Shown: piece by piece, positions 41,080-54,054 of the stretch
Layout of the letters: the number at the start of each line of letters is the position of its first letter
Numbering within the stretch: the first letter of the stretch is position 1
Assembly (NCBI GenBank): GCA_964006375.1
Contig: OZ023266.1
Coordinates: forward strand, 70,084,891 to 70,148,890
From: Tillus elongatus
Taxonomy: Eukaryota > Arthropoda > Insecta > Coleoptera > Cleridae
Reading direction: 5' to 3'
Length of the DNA stretch: 64,000 nt
Program-made: the position numbers and the translations under genes
Notes under the pieces: generated by a model
What the model was told of the DNA's origin: nothing
Databases searched by the model: none
Seen by the model: only the letters and a program-made list of their open reading frames with translations

Positions 41080-41275
41080 ATTCAAAAGCCGGGATCTCCT
41101 CATAGTGAATTCTTTTGAGAAAATTCACTAAAAAGTACGGCACTCAGCAAGTGCGTTATAGTAGTGAATTTTCATAAGAATTGTAAACTATTGGTACGGC
41201 ATATTACTAAAACAATACTTTAAATTGAAATGGACCTCGAACATCGGTGTTAGAAGACCTAGTTTGTTATTTGAA
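40704..41275 (+). repeat. Family A head-to-tail tandem: one full unit and a partial third
   Basis: The unit at 40704-41127 directly follows the 3' hairpin of the preceding copy ('gaaaattcactaaaaagtac' spans the junction). The same junction sequence occurs again near 41115-41140 and starts a partial copy that runs to about 41275. Sequence outside the microsatellites is almost identical between units over about 435 bp (40411-40845 against 40846-41272). Confidence 0.9.
40985..41076. repeat. Compound (AC)n(TA)n microsatellite
   Basis: About 29 bases of AC and about 63 of TA, at the homologous position to 40551-40649 but with different repeat numbers. Confidence 0.98.
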
Positions 41276-41431
41276 GAAATTTGAATTTTTTTATGCAGAG
41301 AAAATTAAAATTTGGTAGCGAATTTTTATTAAAATAAATTTGCTAATAGAGATGTATCGATGGTAAGCTTAAAATAAAATCAGCGTGAATTTGGGCTCCC
41401 CGCTAAACCAAGGTCCGTTTTAATTGTATAG

Positions 41432-41485
<54 letters not shown>

Positions 41486-43212
41486 ATATGGTTTCTAAAA
41501 TGGGAATGTAAACATACACACAACAACACACTCTTAAAACCACCCATACATAGCATGAAACAAACATATTTTGCTTACTTTTGGTGTATGCAATGCTAAT
41601 GCAGCATATAAGCAACGTGGCAAGGGAAAAACTAAATTTTACAGGCATATCGTAAGACCTAATATAGAATTTGAAAGCTCAGAATTGATTCCCAAAATAA
41701 TGACAGATATATGTGTTAAAGAAGGTAAAGGCAAGTCTAAATTATTTAGTAGAAATTGTTTAAATAGTTTAAGATGTTCATGTTTAGTATAATTAGGTAA
41801 TTTATGGTGTTAATATTTATTAGGATTAAGTTTGTCAAAATTCCATGTAACCTAAATATAAGTCAGCTGTTCAGTTACCACAAATGTCAAAACTGACAAT
41901 AAAATTGTGATAGGTTAAGGAATTCTGTCAAAAATAGTGTTTATAGTGCATTGAAAGATGTAACAAGGTGTAACAAGGTAACCCAGGAAATGAGGATACA
42001 AACAAACAAAATCTTAAGATGAATTTGGAAGGCGGCCAACAAGAAATTTTTCACTTGGAGACGGTAGTCAAGAGAAAAATAAACAGATTATTATTATAAA
42101 AATTATTAGAAAGTTGGATTATTAGAAAAAAATTGAAACGAGGAAAATTGTGTTAGAAATTTGGGAACGAGAGGTTGAAGTGAAAAACTTTAAGGAAACA
42201 GATACGAGACTGGCAGATCACCTTGTAGCTGCAGAAGAACTAGTCGGCAGAAGAAGAGTTTGAGAATAAAATCGTAAGTGTGATCGTCATAATACTTACT
42301 TTCTGTGGCACAGCTACAGCATCAAAAAACGTATTATACAAAACATTAAATTGCCATAATCTTTCAAAGCAATCATATTTCGACAATAGAGACCATCATA
42401 CTACTTATCTCAGCACCGAACAGATCATGCATTGATTACACGTTAAATTTAGTGAAGTGAATAAGCTAGCGTTCTCCAGCTGGTTTGTCTTAATAGTCTA
42501 TTTAGTGTAAGAGATCTATATAAGTAAATTTGGGAAAATATATAGTAGGGCAATATACTGGCCAGTCTTTTTGTAAGGGGGTTGACTTTGTTAAATAAAA
42601 TAAATAAAAACTGAATATTCAGCAAATGAGCAAATTATAAATATCTAATAGCAATAGGCATTTGTCATCTGGTTTCAATGTTATAATAAAAGTTTCTTAT
42701 TGTGCGTTAAACTTAAAATTCTTGCTTTATTTTTGTTCACACAAGTAAATATTTGGGAAGGCCACTAATATTAAAAGGGTCAGTATCAAGAACAATAAAA
42801 AAGGGGAATTATAAATTGATAAATAAAGAAAAGGAGCAGTGCTCTAAAATTTTATATATGTAAACATTCGAAATTACAAAAAAAAACCAAAGGGGACTTG
42901 AACCCACTTGCCTAATAAGCTTCCTGAGGTGAGAGGCAGTTCATGTATGTTATTAGTTGTTTTCTGTGTGTTAAACAGGTAAAAAAAAATACATCGAGTA
43001 CATCCAGGTGTAAGTTACACACACAAATACATATATTTCAAAATAACAACATTTACAACACATTTCACTAAACTTTACAGGAACATAAAACTTAAAAGCT
43101 AAGATACCTAAAATATAACTAAAAAACTAAATATATATATATCAATTCTATATATTAAATTAAATTTAAAAACCATACCTTATTACAAAACATTAACAAT
43201 ATATATATATAG

Positions 43213-43213
<1 letters not shown>
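41276..43213. other. Mostly unassigned; one TA array and one short unassigned ORF
   Basis: A TA array lies at 41433-41483. The frame at 41571-41792 encodes 73 residues with 'GVCNANAAYKQRGKG', which only faintly recalls the DNA-binding start of DUF4817 transposases; I would not call it. A B-box-like GGTTCAAGTCC lies on the minus strand near 42896-42906. Nothing else could be identified. Confidence 0.45.

Positions 43214-43297
<84 letters not shown>
43214..43297. repeat. (TA)n microsatellite, left flank of a mariner-type element
   Basis: About 84 bases of TA. Its last TA (43296-43297) serves as the target duplication next to the TIR that starts at 43298. Confidence 0.97.
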
Positions 43298-45552
<2,255 letters not shown>

Positions 45553-45584
45553 TATACATATATATATTATATATATTATTATAT

Positions 45585-45690
45585 GATCTTGGATATGGTT
45601 TCCAGGAACCCTAATGCGCGCATATTTAAAGATCTTTTCCGAGAGCCTTACCATCGATACCTCTCTATTAGTGACTTTTATTACTGACAA
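45585..45690 (+). repeat. Family A tail fragment
   Basis: Reads 'ggatatggtttccaggaacc', then 'gcgcgcatatttaaagat' and 'acctctctattagtga', matching the tail of the copy at 39285-39600. The mariner-type element may have inserted into the TA core of this family A copy. Confidence 0.75.
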
Positions 45691-46064
45691 TGAACTAATC
45701 ACAACCGACACCGCAACACCCACCACCCCATTTCCTCCACCACCCAAACCGACTTTAAAATAGGCACCAAAAAGTGAAAAATGACTGAATTACAGGTTTA
45801 ATTGAATAGAAATGTATTCCTATACACGCTACGTACTTTTTTGTTTGAAGTCGGTGCCAAGTCAATTAGGTAGTAGATATATAGGCTAGGTGCACACCCG
45901 CCACATCGCAAGTTTCTCCGCGCACGCGACGGGATGCGTAAGCATGTGTTGGTCTTTGATCATTAAAAAAATATCTGTGTATTTCATTATACTTATCATC
46001 CGTTAATAATTAGGCTGTTCATATCGCTTAGTATTATTGTGTATCGGACGAAAATACAATTAGC
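45691..46064. other. No recognisable feature
   Basis: Short AT-rich stretch with no identifiable element. Confidence 0.5.
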
Positions 46065-46380
46065 ATTTGAAAACCAACCCGGACCTCGATGGCAAGAGGA
46101 GTTGGCTTCAGCAGAAAAAAACGTAGACGAGTTTTTCACTCTGATTGAACATGTAATGGAACAGGATAATTTCCCACCTGACTGAATTTTTTATGTGGAC
46201 CAATTGGGCCTGTGTAACGTGCAGTCAAAATGTCCAGAAAAAATTGTGTTACAAGGTAAACGACAGATTGGCACCTAAACTTCAGCAGAAAGTCATTCTT
46301 ACAGCCGCTTGATAAGTCATGGAGCTACTTAAGAAATTTTACAACGAAGAAATTAGGATCTCTTTAAGAACTCATGAACG
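46065..46380 (+). pseudogene. pogo/Tigger/Jerky-like DDE transposase fragment
   Basis: Translation gives 'RWQEELASAEKNVDEFFTLI', 'EHVMEQDNFPPD' followed by a stop, then 'IFYVDQLGLCNVQSKCPEKI' and 'VLQGKRQIGT'. The family consensus at this place is a ..NVDETG..TVQ..P..V...GKKQVG pattern, in which the Asp is the first catalytic residue of DDE_1. Here the neighbours are altered. Only about 90 residues of homology remain, with no DNA-binding domain and no TIRs. Confidence 0.75.
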
Positions 46381-47680
46381 TGAGTTAATATTTAGAATTA
46401 AATTTTTGAGTTTTTATGAATTCAGGCTTTTTGTTGAAAATGGTTTATTTTTTTTTTCGCAAACTTGATTCGCGTAGATTAGTATTATCCCACATAATAT
46501 GCTTATGTATTCTACATTAGGACCCTAATTTGATTGTTGTCAAAAATGACCATTATTTTTAAGAAAACACAATAAATGCAAAAAAACTCAAAAACTGCAT
46601 AAGGCTTAATATTGGTAATACTTGTACGATTCCAAAATTTACATTTATAGCTTTTTCTTAAATAATGTTTTTCCATAAACAAAAGCGGTATTCCACAATC
46701 GGCGACGTTACTCCATATATTTATATTGGTTTTCGTTTATGTTGAAATGTTACTGTGGATAATTATATATAATTAGTTGCTTTACGCACACTTTTCTATT
46801 TCCTTCGATTTTTTTAATCTTTTTATGCTTTTGTTATACATATTACTATTTTTATTGGCATGGCACTCTAAAATGTATTTTATGCATAAATGGAACAAAT
46901 AAATTGGTGTTGGAATTATTATTGTTATTATTACTATGATTATCGATATTATTTACAAACTTGTTTTCTAAAATAAATATTATCTTATGTGGGAGAAACA
47001 CTCTGCATAGTTGAAAACCAGAGGCCTCCGAAAATTCAATAGGGTTTATTGGAAACACATTCTTCCAAAATTTATTATGAGCCCGGGAGGAGCGACTTGA
47101 ATATTTAAATGTGCAAACTTTCAAAGGTACATCCAGCAATTATCAAAATGGAAAACTTTTATATTCATATAATTTTCAGACAAACATCAAAGCGCATAAT
47201 TTTCGGTTATTAAAATTGGAATAGTTCAAGGGAGAAAAGCAGAAAGGCGAGGGCGAGCTCGAAGTCTCATAAAGAATATTTTCCGATCGCTATTTGAACT
47301 TTTGAATTTCACCGAGTTCGGAAAGTTAAATCCATTGTTTTGAATTTCACTTTGTTTAATAAGAAAATTTCAAAAGTTGGCGTAATTCAATTTATTTATA
47401 GGTAAATTTGTCTTTTGTCTGAAAAGATTTGACTTTAACAACGGATATGTCGCTGGCATTCTGATATTACAAAACTAAACAACAGAATGTTCCCATGACA
47501 AAACTGCAGACAACTATAATTGTTTGAGTTTTTGAAACTTTGCAATCTCATTTGTTTTAAAGGAGTACACAAGAAAATTACAGAAAAATGCTGTTTTAGT
47601 AAAGCTGTTAATAAATTCGTTAGAAATTTTAGAAACAACTTTCGATAAAACTATAGGACTCGTCAAATTATTTTTTTATC
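46381..47680. other. No recognisable feature
   Basis: About 1.3 kb of AT-rich DNA. The minus-strand frames 46852-47139 and 47435-47638 carry low-complexity Asn runs or no similarity that I recognise. Confidence 0.5.
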
Positions 47681-47694
47681 TTGTAAAAGATCAT
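47681..47694. repeat. Target-site duplication, left copy
   Basis: TTGTAAAAGATCAT flanks the retrozyme-like element on the left and recurs at 48485-48498 on the right. Because the element ends in TT, the true duplication is 12 to 14 bp. Confidence 0.9.
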
Positions 47695-47718
47695 ATAAGA
47701 CTAGATGCATTCTCGCAA

Positions 47719-47779
47719 CAATTAGAACCGTAGACCGGTTTCGCTCTCATTAGAGCTCTTCAGTACGGCATACTAATTG
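47719..47779 (-). ncRNA. Type I hammerhead ribozyme, unit 1
   Basis: Read on the minus strand, the 61-nt motif has an outer stem I of 7 bp (CAATTAG with CTAATTG), an internal loop (TATG against TT) and an inner stem I of 5 bp (CCGTA with TACGG). The core CTGAAGA fits CUGANGA. Stem II is GCTCT-AATG-AGAGC (5 bp, four-base loop). Then come GAA, a minimal stem III ACC/GGT with no loop, and a GTC cleavage triplet. The predicted cut is after the C complementary to 47733. All conserved core bases are present. A loopless stem III is expected to need a dimeric double-hammerhead fold, which the tandem units could provide. Confidence 0.9.
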
Positions 47780-48023
47780 CAGCAAAAATGCACCAAAAAT
47801 AACACGGCTATCGTATAGCCAGTCTTAAAACACTAAGTGAGTAGCGAACGTGTCGCCACCTAGTTCGGAACCAAGTACTTGTTGTCACGCCCGCTCCAAA
47901 TAATACAGAGTATTAAAATAGAGACGGTATACAACTAACTAACAATTTAAAAATTTGTTAGCCCTGGCCCATTTCTACCCCAATATAGGGACAAAGTATG
48001 TAAGACTAGATGCATTCTCGCAA

Positions 48024-48084
48024 CAATTAGAACCGTAGACCGGTTTCGCTCTCATTAGAGCTCTTCAGTACGGCATACTAATTG
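48024..48084 (-). ncRNA. Type I hammerhead ribozyme, unit 2
   Basis: Identical to the ribozyme at 47719-47779 and displaced by exactly 305 bases. The predicted cut lies after the C complementary to 48038. Cleavage at both sites of a minus-strand transcript would release a 305-nt RNA. Confidence 0.9.
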
Positions 48085-48309
48085 CAGCAAAAATGCACCA
48101 AAAATAACACGGCTATCGTATAGCCAGTCTTAAAACACTAAGTGAGTAGCGAACGTGTCGCCACCTAGTTCGGAACCAAGTACTTGTTGTCACGCCCGCT
48201 CCAAATAATACAGAGTATTAAAATAGAGACGGTATACAACTAACTAACAATTTAAAAATTTGTTAGCCCTGGCCCATTTTTACCCCAATATAGGGACAAA
48301 GTATGTAAG

Positions 48310-48486
48310 TCTTACATACTTTGTCCCTATATTGGGGTAGAAATGGGCCAGGGCTAACAAATTTTTAAATTGTTAGTTAGTTGTATACCGTCTCTATTTT
48401 AATACTCTGTATTATTTGGAGCGGGCGTGACAACAAGTACTTGGTTCCGAACTAGGTGGCGACACGTTCGCTACTCACTTAGTGTT
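48310..48486. repeat. Inverted partial third unit (fold-back arm)
   Basis: Reverse complement of the unit from 'aacactaagtg' to 'gtatgtaag'. The palindrome centre is at about 48310 (GTATGTAAG.CTTACATAC). It lacks the ribozyme. Its CCATTTC variant matches unit 1 rather than unit 2. Confidence 0.93.
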
Positions 48487-48498
48487 GTAAAAGATCAT
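48485..48498. repeat. Target-site duplication, right copy
   Basis: Second copy of TTGTAAAAGATCAT, directly after the truncated inverted arm. Confidence 0.9.
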
Positions 48499-48554
48499 TC
48501 TTACCTACTATTTAGAGTGATTTGTGTGAGAGGTATAACGTCATCGATATTTTT

Positions 48555-49245
48555 TAATAGCCACCCCATTTTAGTAAATTTTCTTAGAAAAACATTATCC
48601 AATGCGGCGATCGCGCCTTTTAAATTTTAAAATAATTTATTGAAATGAGCGCGAACTAGAACCCCTGTAAGCCATATTCGAGGTCAAGTTTAATTTCTAT
48701 GTTTGTATATAAATATACTGACTTACAAAAAAAAAAACACCCATAAGAGTCGATAGATTTTAATAAAATTTTACAGATAGCGTGTGTTTAATCAAACATA
48801 AAAAAGTCTGGACGCAGCAAGTGCGTTATGGTAGCGAATTTTTTAAAAGTATTTTTAATAGCACATGTCTGATAAAAGCAGGCATCAAACTTGCTTACCT
48901 ATATAGTATAAACAATGTACCATATTTCATCGAAATAAATTTATTGTTTGAAAATATATTAACATTTTTCAAAAGTCTGGATGCAGCAAGTGTGTTATGG
49001 AAGTGAATTTCCATAAAAATGTTTTTAACAGCAAATGCGAGCAGGCATCAATCTGATTACCGGTATAGCCTATGTAGTAGAAACAATGTACTATATTTTA
49101 TCAAATTACTTATGGTTTGAAAATATACAAAAATTTTCCGAAAATAAGCTTAAATGTTGGTTTCCTAATCAACAAAGCTTACGTTAATAGCAAATTGAGT
49201 GATTGAAATTTGAAGGATTTAATGAAAATTCGGTAAATGTGTAGA
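48555..49245. repeat. Family A segments: reversed tail, then two head motifs
   Basis: 48555-48710 is a reverse-oriented tail ('aatgagcgcgaactagaacc'). Plus-oriented head motifs are at 48806-48835 and 48974-49005, only 168 bp apart. Both are followed by the 'gcaggcatcaa' module, so a short duplication or truncated copy is likely. Confidence 0.8.
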
Positions 49246-49289
49246 TTAGCTCCCGAAAGCTTTTCAAAAAATTGTTTTCAGAAACATTA

Positions 49290-50035
49290 CTAGGACCCCA
49301 CCTGGATGGACAAACCACAAGAAAAATTTGTTGTTCACACCCCCCAAGGAAGTTACGGGACTGGGAGTGAATAGGGGTGCTGGGCGGGGTAGGTAGTAAA
49401 AAAGAAATATGAGCTGAAAATGCGAATAAAACTGCTTGAAAGCTGTCTATTTGAAGCTATATCTCCATTAAACCCTGCCTACTCCGCACAGCACCACTAT
49501 TTGCCCCAGGTCATGTAACTTCCTTGGGGGTATGAACAAGAAGTTTTTCTTGTAGTTTATGCAACGAGGGTGGTTGCATGCACAAGAGGAGGATTCCTAC
49601 GACGAAGCAGACCCCCTCCCCCCCGGTTCGACTTGTGGCAGAGGTTGGAGGGTGGCTGCTTCGTCGTGGAGATTTTTCTCCCCCCTCGCGTGCATACAAC
49701 CACCCTCGTTGCATAAACCACAAGAAAATGTCTTGTTCCTACCCGCCAAGGAAATTACGGCACCTGGGGGGATAGGGGTGCTGTGCGGGGTAGGCAGGGT
49801 TTAAGGGCGATATGGCTTCAAGATGTGAAAAACACAGCTTTCAAGCCCGTTTTATTCGAATTTTCTACTCATATTTCCTTTATACTACCTACCCCGCCCA
49901 GCACCCCTACTCACTCCTGGTCCCGTAATTTCCTTGGGGGGTATGAACAAGACATTTTTCTTGAGGTTTTTGGATCCAAGGGGGAGTCTAGGCAGGTTCC
50001 TGAAAACAGTTTTTTGAAAAGCGTTCGGGAGCTAA
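49290..50035. repeat. Family C repeat cluster in alternating orientation
   Basis: A plus block at 49310-49400 ('ccaaggaagttacgggactg', 'ggtgctgggcggggtagg') recurs inverted at about 49480-49565. It is plus again at 49720-49805 and inverted at 49880-49975. 'gggtggttgcatgcac'-type stems at about 49566 and 49690 face each other. The frames here are shadows of the GC-rich repeats, not genes. Confidence 0.8.
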
Positions 50036-50039
50036 TCTG

Positions 50040-50760
<721 letters not shown>

Positions 50761-50809
50761 AACAAAAATATTGATAAATAACAAAGTTATTTAATAACGA
50801 GTGCGTCCG

Positions 50810-51665
50810 TTCAAGTTTTTTATGCTTTCGATAAGTCTTCGAGTCATGCTTGACGTTAAATATATTATGGTATCCCCAGAAATGTGATCACAGACTTCCT
50901 GAATTTGGTAACGAAGATCATGGAAGCAGGATCACGTTACTTTGTAAGAACCTTGTACTAACCCTTTCTGTATGAGGACGTGCGTTGTCTTAATGAAAAA
51001 TGGGTTCAATTAAAACTCGTAGGTATGGCAGTGCAACAGGCTGAAGTACATTTCGTATGTAATCATTTGCATTTAAATTATGGGAATAAAAACCAAAGGT
51101 GACCTGTAGCCGTATGTTATCGCAATCCATACCATCATCCCCTCACCGTGTAAGGTGTGAGGGCCGTATGCCGTTCCAAAGCGAATTGCAAATGTATGCT
51201 TACTCACGTAATCGTCTTATTTTTCTGCGACCATCGTGGTTCCAAAGCCAAAATCGAGATTCATAAGAAAACACAACACGATTCCATTTATCATTCTAAT
51301 TTGACCTGACGTCACACCACTCAAGCTGAGCAGCACGATCTCAGGGTGTCAGTGAAAGACATAAAAATTGTATATATGAGCGAAGCTCAAAAGCTCCTGT
51401 TCTGCGATATATCGTTACCATAGAAACTCTGTGTTGTAAATCTCCCAACCAAGCATTTCCAATCAACCGTCTTGTAGAAACTCTGTATTGTAAAGCAGCA
51501 AATGATGATCTTCCCGTGCTGAAGTTGGTCGATGTCGTTCGGACCAATGACGATGGTTATGGATCCCTTCTTCAGACCACCTGGACCAACACTGTAACAC
51601 TCTTGACACACTGCGTCCTATGCATCGGAAATTTGTCTGATTGAAAAACCCGATACCCGCATATC
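50810..51665 (-). pseudogene. Tc1-like transposase pseudogene
   Basis: Minus-strand translation shows the C-terminal two thirds of a Tc1-type transposase. Blocks are 'LQHRVSMVTIYRR', 'WNRVVFSYESRFWLWNHDGR' (the usual FSDESRF catalytic Asp is Tyr), 'NANDYIRNVLQPVALPYL' and 'DNARPH' with a stop just before it, the second catalytic block. The third block after 'LP' is degraded. A partial internal duplication repeats 'LQ.RVS' near 51425 and 51480. Inactive. It differs in lineage from the long-TIR mariner-type elements elsewhere in the window. Confidence 0.82.
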
Positions 51666-51794
51666 AACAGTGCGTCCCCATTAGAATTTACTTAAGTAGT
51701 GGCAATTGTTTAATCGCTAAGGTAGATTGCTTCAAACTGAAGAAAACGCGATTTTAAAATAATAATACAAACAACGGATACAGTGTTTAAATAA

Positions 51795-53045
51795 CACGTT
51801 GCTCTGCACCGACCAGTACCGTGGATGACGATCTGATCGAGCAGCTATATGAAGAGATCATCCGCGCTCGGAACATTGAAAACATACATTATGTTATCAT
51901 CACTGGCGACTTAAACTCCAAAATAGGGAAAAGGCAACGGGACGACACCTTATACATAGAAAATTTTGGATTGGGAGACAGAAACGATAGAGCGGCTACC
52001 CTTGTCAGTTATATTAATAAAGAAGAACCGTTTTGCTTAAATACCTTTTTCCAGAAACAGGCCCAAAGAAAGTGGACGTGGCGTGGCACAGATGGCCGAT
52101 TAAAAATGGAATAGACTTTATTTTTGCAAGCAATAAGAACATGTGTAGAGACGTTATGGTAATAAATAGTTTCATACTGAGAGTGATCATAGGCTCGTTT
52201 TTGCCCCCATACAAATTGACACCAAAATAGAGAGAAAAAACTATTGAAAAAACATATACTCCGAACAGGAGGTGTGCTACATCTCAACAGAGAAGCATAC
52301 CAGGAAGAGTTGGAGAAGGAATTAGACGTACGCTTCAAAACAAGAATATTGACGAAATAACGAAAAGGCTGACAAGGGATATATACACGGCTGCAAAAAA
52401 ATATAGCAAAATTTTGCAAGAGAGACAGCGCATCCGAAACAAAACTGAGGCCTGAAACTCTGAAGCTGATGCAGGAGATGACACAAACAGATTCGTGACA
52501 CAAATAGTTCGAAATATAACACTGTAAACACCGAAGTAATGCGAAAGATAAGAAAATACCTCACAGCTCATAAGAAGAAGCAAATCCTGGACGCCATCGA
52601 AAGAAACAAAAACATGAAAGTATTGATCAGATAAAAGGGAAAGAGTTACGGAAATCGAAAGATTTTATGAAAAACTATATGCAGCGACTATATTAAATCC
52701 TAGAGAGCCTTCTAGACATAGTTTAAACTTCGGCTGGGAAGATATTCTAGACATACCCAAATCAGAAGTCAAATACGCACTAGAAAAAGTGAAAATGGGA
52801 AGTGTGTCGGCGAAGACCGGATTACCTCAGAAATATTATAAATGTGGGGAGAAACGCGTCTAGAAGCTGTGAGATTGTTGTTAAACAAATTTTGCTGGAG
52901 GGACAAATACCCAAACCCTGGGAAAACGCAAAAGTTATTCTTTTAATCAAGAAAGGAAATAACACAAACATGGAAATTTATAGACCCATAAGCTTGTTCA
53001 TCTCAGCCGTACCAGATGTTCATGAAAGTGAGAACCATTGAGACT
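51795..53045 (+). pseudogene. LINE fragment: endonuclease and start of reverse transcriptase
   Basis: From about 51800 a frame reads 'SAPTSTVDDDLIEQLYEEI', then 'VIITGDLNSKIGKRQRDD' (endonuclease GDLN motif) and 'RKWTWRGTDGR'. A frameshift near 52105 leads to 'IDFIFASNKN'. A poorly preserved linker follows to about 52700. The RT begins as 'EVKYALEKVKMGSVSAKTG', then 'ASRSCEIVVKQILLEGQIPK', and ends after 'NMEIYRPISLF' near 53000, before the palm YADD motif. It resembles RTE/CR1-like LINEs often annotated through craniofacial development protein 2. It is 3'-truncated, unlike normal LINE decay, so a later deletion is likely. Confidence 0.83.
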
Positions 53046-53329
53046 AGATTTCGTAAATATCTGGCACAGTTGACATAGGGTAGTGTAGGCAAGTCATGCG
53101 TGGCATATCATATTTGGGATAATTAGCACCACAGTGATAAAGAAAATCTGAAACTTATCAAAAATGTTAGACCGCCAGCGGAGCTAGATGTGTACGAAAG
53201 TATCTATATTTCTAATGTAATAAAAAACAAATTCCCTTAAACTGAGCGCCGCCACTGATTTATAGTCCTTTGTTTGTCCTCTGTCTCTGATACAGATAAA
53301 ATATTCCGAAACTTGCCAGGTAAAGTTAT

Positions 53330-53640
53330 AAAAAAGTCTGGACGCAGCAAGTGCGTTATGGTAGCAAAGTTTCGTAAAAATATTTTTATGGCAAATATGT
53401 CTTGTTTTTAAAAGAAGGGCATGTGATTGGCAGTATAACCTATATAGTACTAATAATGTACCATATTTCATTACAATAGCTTTGTGTTTCAAAAAGTACA
53501 AACATTTTCCGCAAATAAAATTCAAAAGTTCCAGAAAAACTGGTGCGATTTTCTGGCCAACGAACGACTTCAATCTATTTACACACCTGCCAAGATATAA
53601 TTATTCACAAACAGCTTTAGGGCCAAAATTTAAAAAAAAA
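53330..53640 (+). repeat. Family A segment with head motif
   Basis: The head motif 'gtctggacgcagcaagtgcg' starts at 53336. Downstream blocks match the copies at 39649 and 57555 ('aacctatatagta', 'ccatatttcat'). Confidence 0.8.
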
Positions 53641-54054
53641 TTGCTAAAATTTTTTGCAAAAATTTACCATTATTTTTTTACAAAAATTTCCTTTAGTAAT
53701 TATGTTATATTTTTCACGAAAATTCGACAAATTATTTTTTACAATGACTTACTAAACATTTATTATTAATTACCAACATATCACAAAAATGTTACAAAAC
53801 ATGATTTCCTCAGAAACACAAAAAACATTTCTGCGAAAACTTTTCATATTCAGGCACTATTGGAGAGTACCTGTATACATACGGCAGCTCGATTTTTTCG
53901 AGCAGTAATAGAAACAAAAAGCTCTCCGAATTTGTCATTTCCATGGGGCTCCGTTATCTATTGGTAAAAACGCCGTTTCACAATTTTTAATGTGTGTTTG
54001 TGATATGTGCCAAAAACGTGAAAAGTTGCAAAACAATTGAAATAACTCAAAAAC

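Larger units (their letters stand above)
47695..48486 (-). mobile_element. Retrozyme-like element: two 305-bp tandem units plus inverted partial unit
   Basis: Unit 1 (47696-48000) and unit 2 (48001-48305) differ at one position by eye (a C/T in the GGCCCATTT.TACCCC block). From 48310 the sequence turns back as an inverted copy of the last part of the unit. It ends at about 48486, short of the ribozyme. The whole lies in a 12-14 bp target duplication. There is no ORF. Each direct unit carries a minus-strand type I hammerhead ribozyme. Tandem ribozyme units, fold-back truncation and target duplications of this size fit animal retrozymes and terminal repeats of Penelope-like elements. The machinery would be supplied in trans. 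Confidence 0.85.

Noticed and set aside
41571..41792. Possible DUF4817-type transposase start (GVCNANAA).
   Set aside because: Only about eight residues are suggestive and the rest does not fit the family.
42880..42950. B-box-like GGTTCAAGTCC on the minus strand near 42900, suggesting a tRNA.
   Set aside because: No acceptor stem or A box at the right distance, and no cloverleaf can be drawn.
47695..48486. Interpretation of the 305-bp tandem units as LTRs of a small retrotransposon.
   Set aside because: No primer-binding site, no internal region, and the inverted truncated third unit does not fit LTR integration; the ribozyme explains the tandem better.
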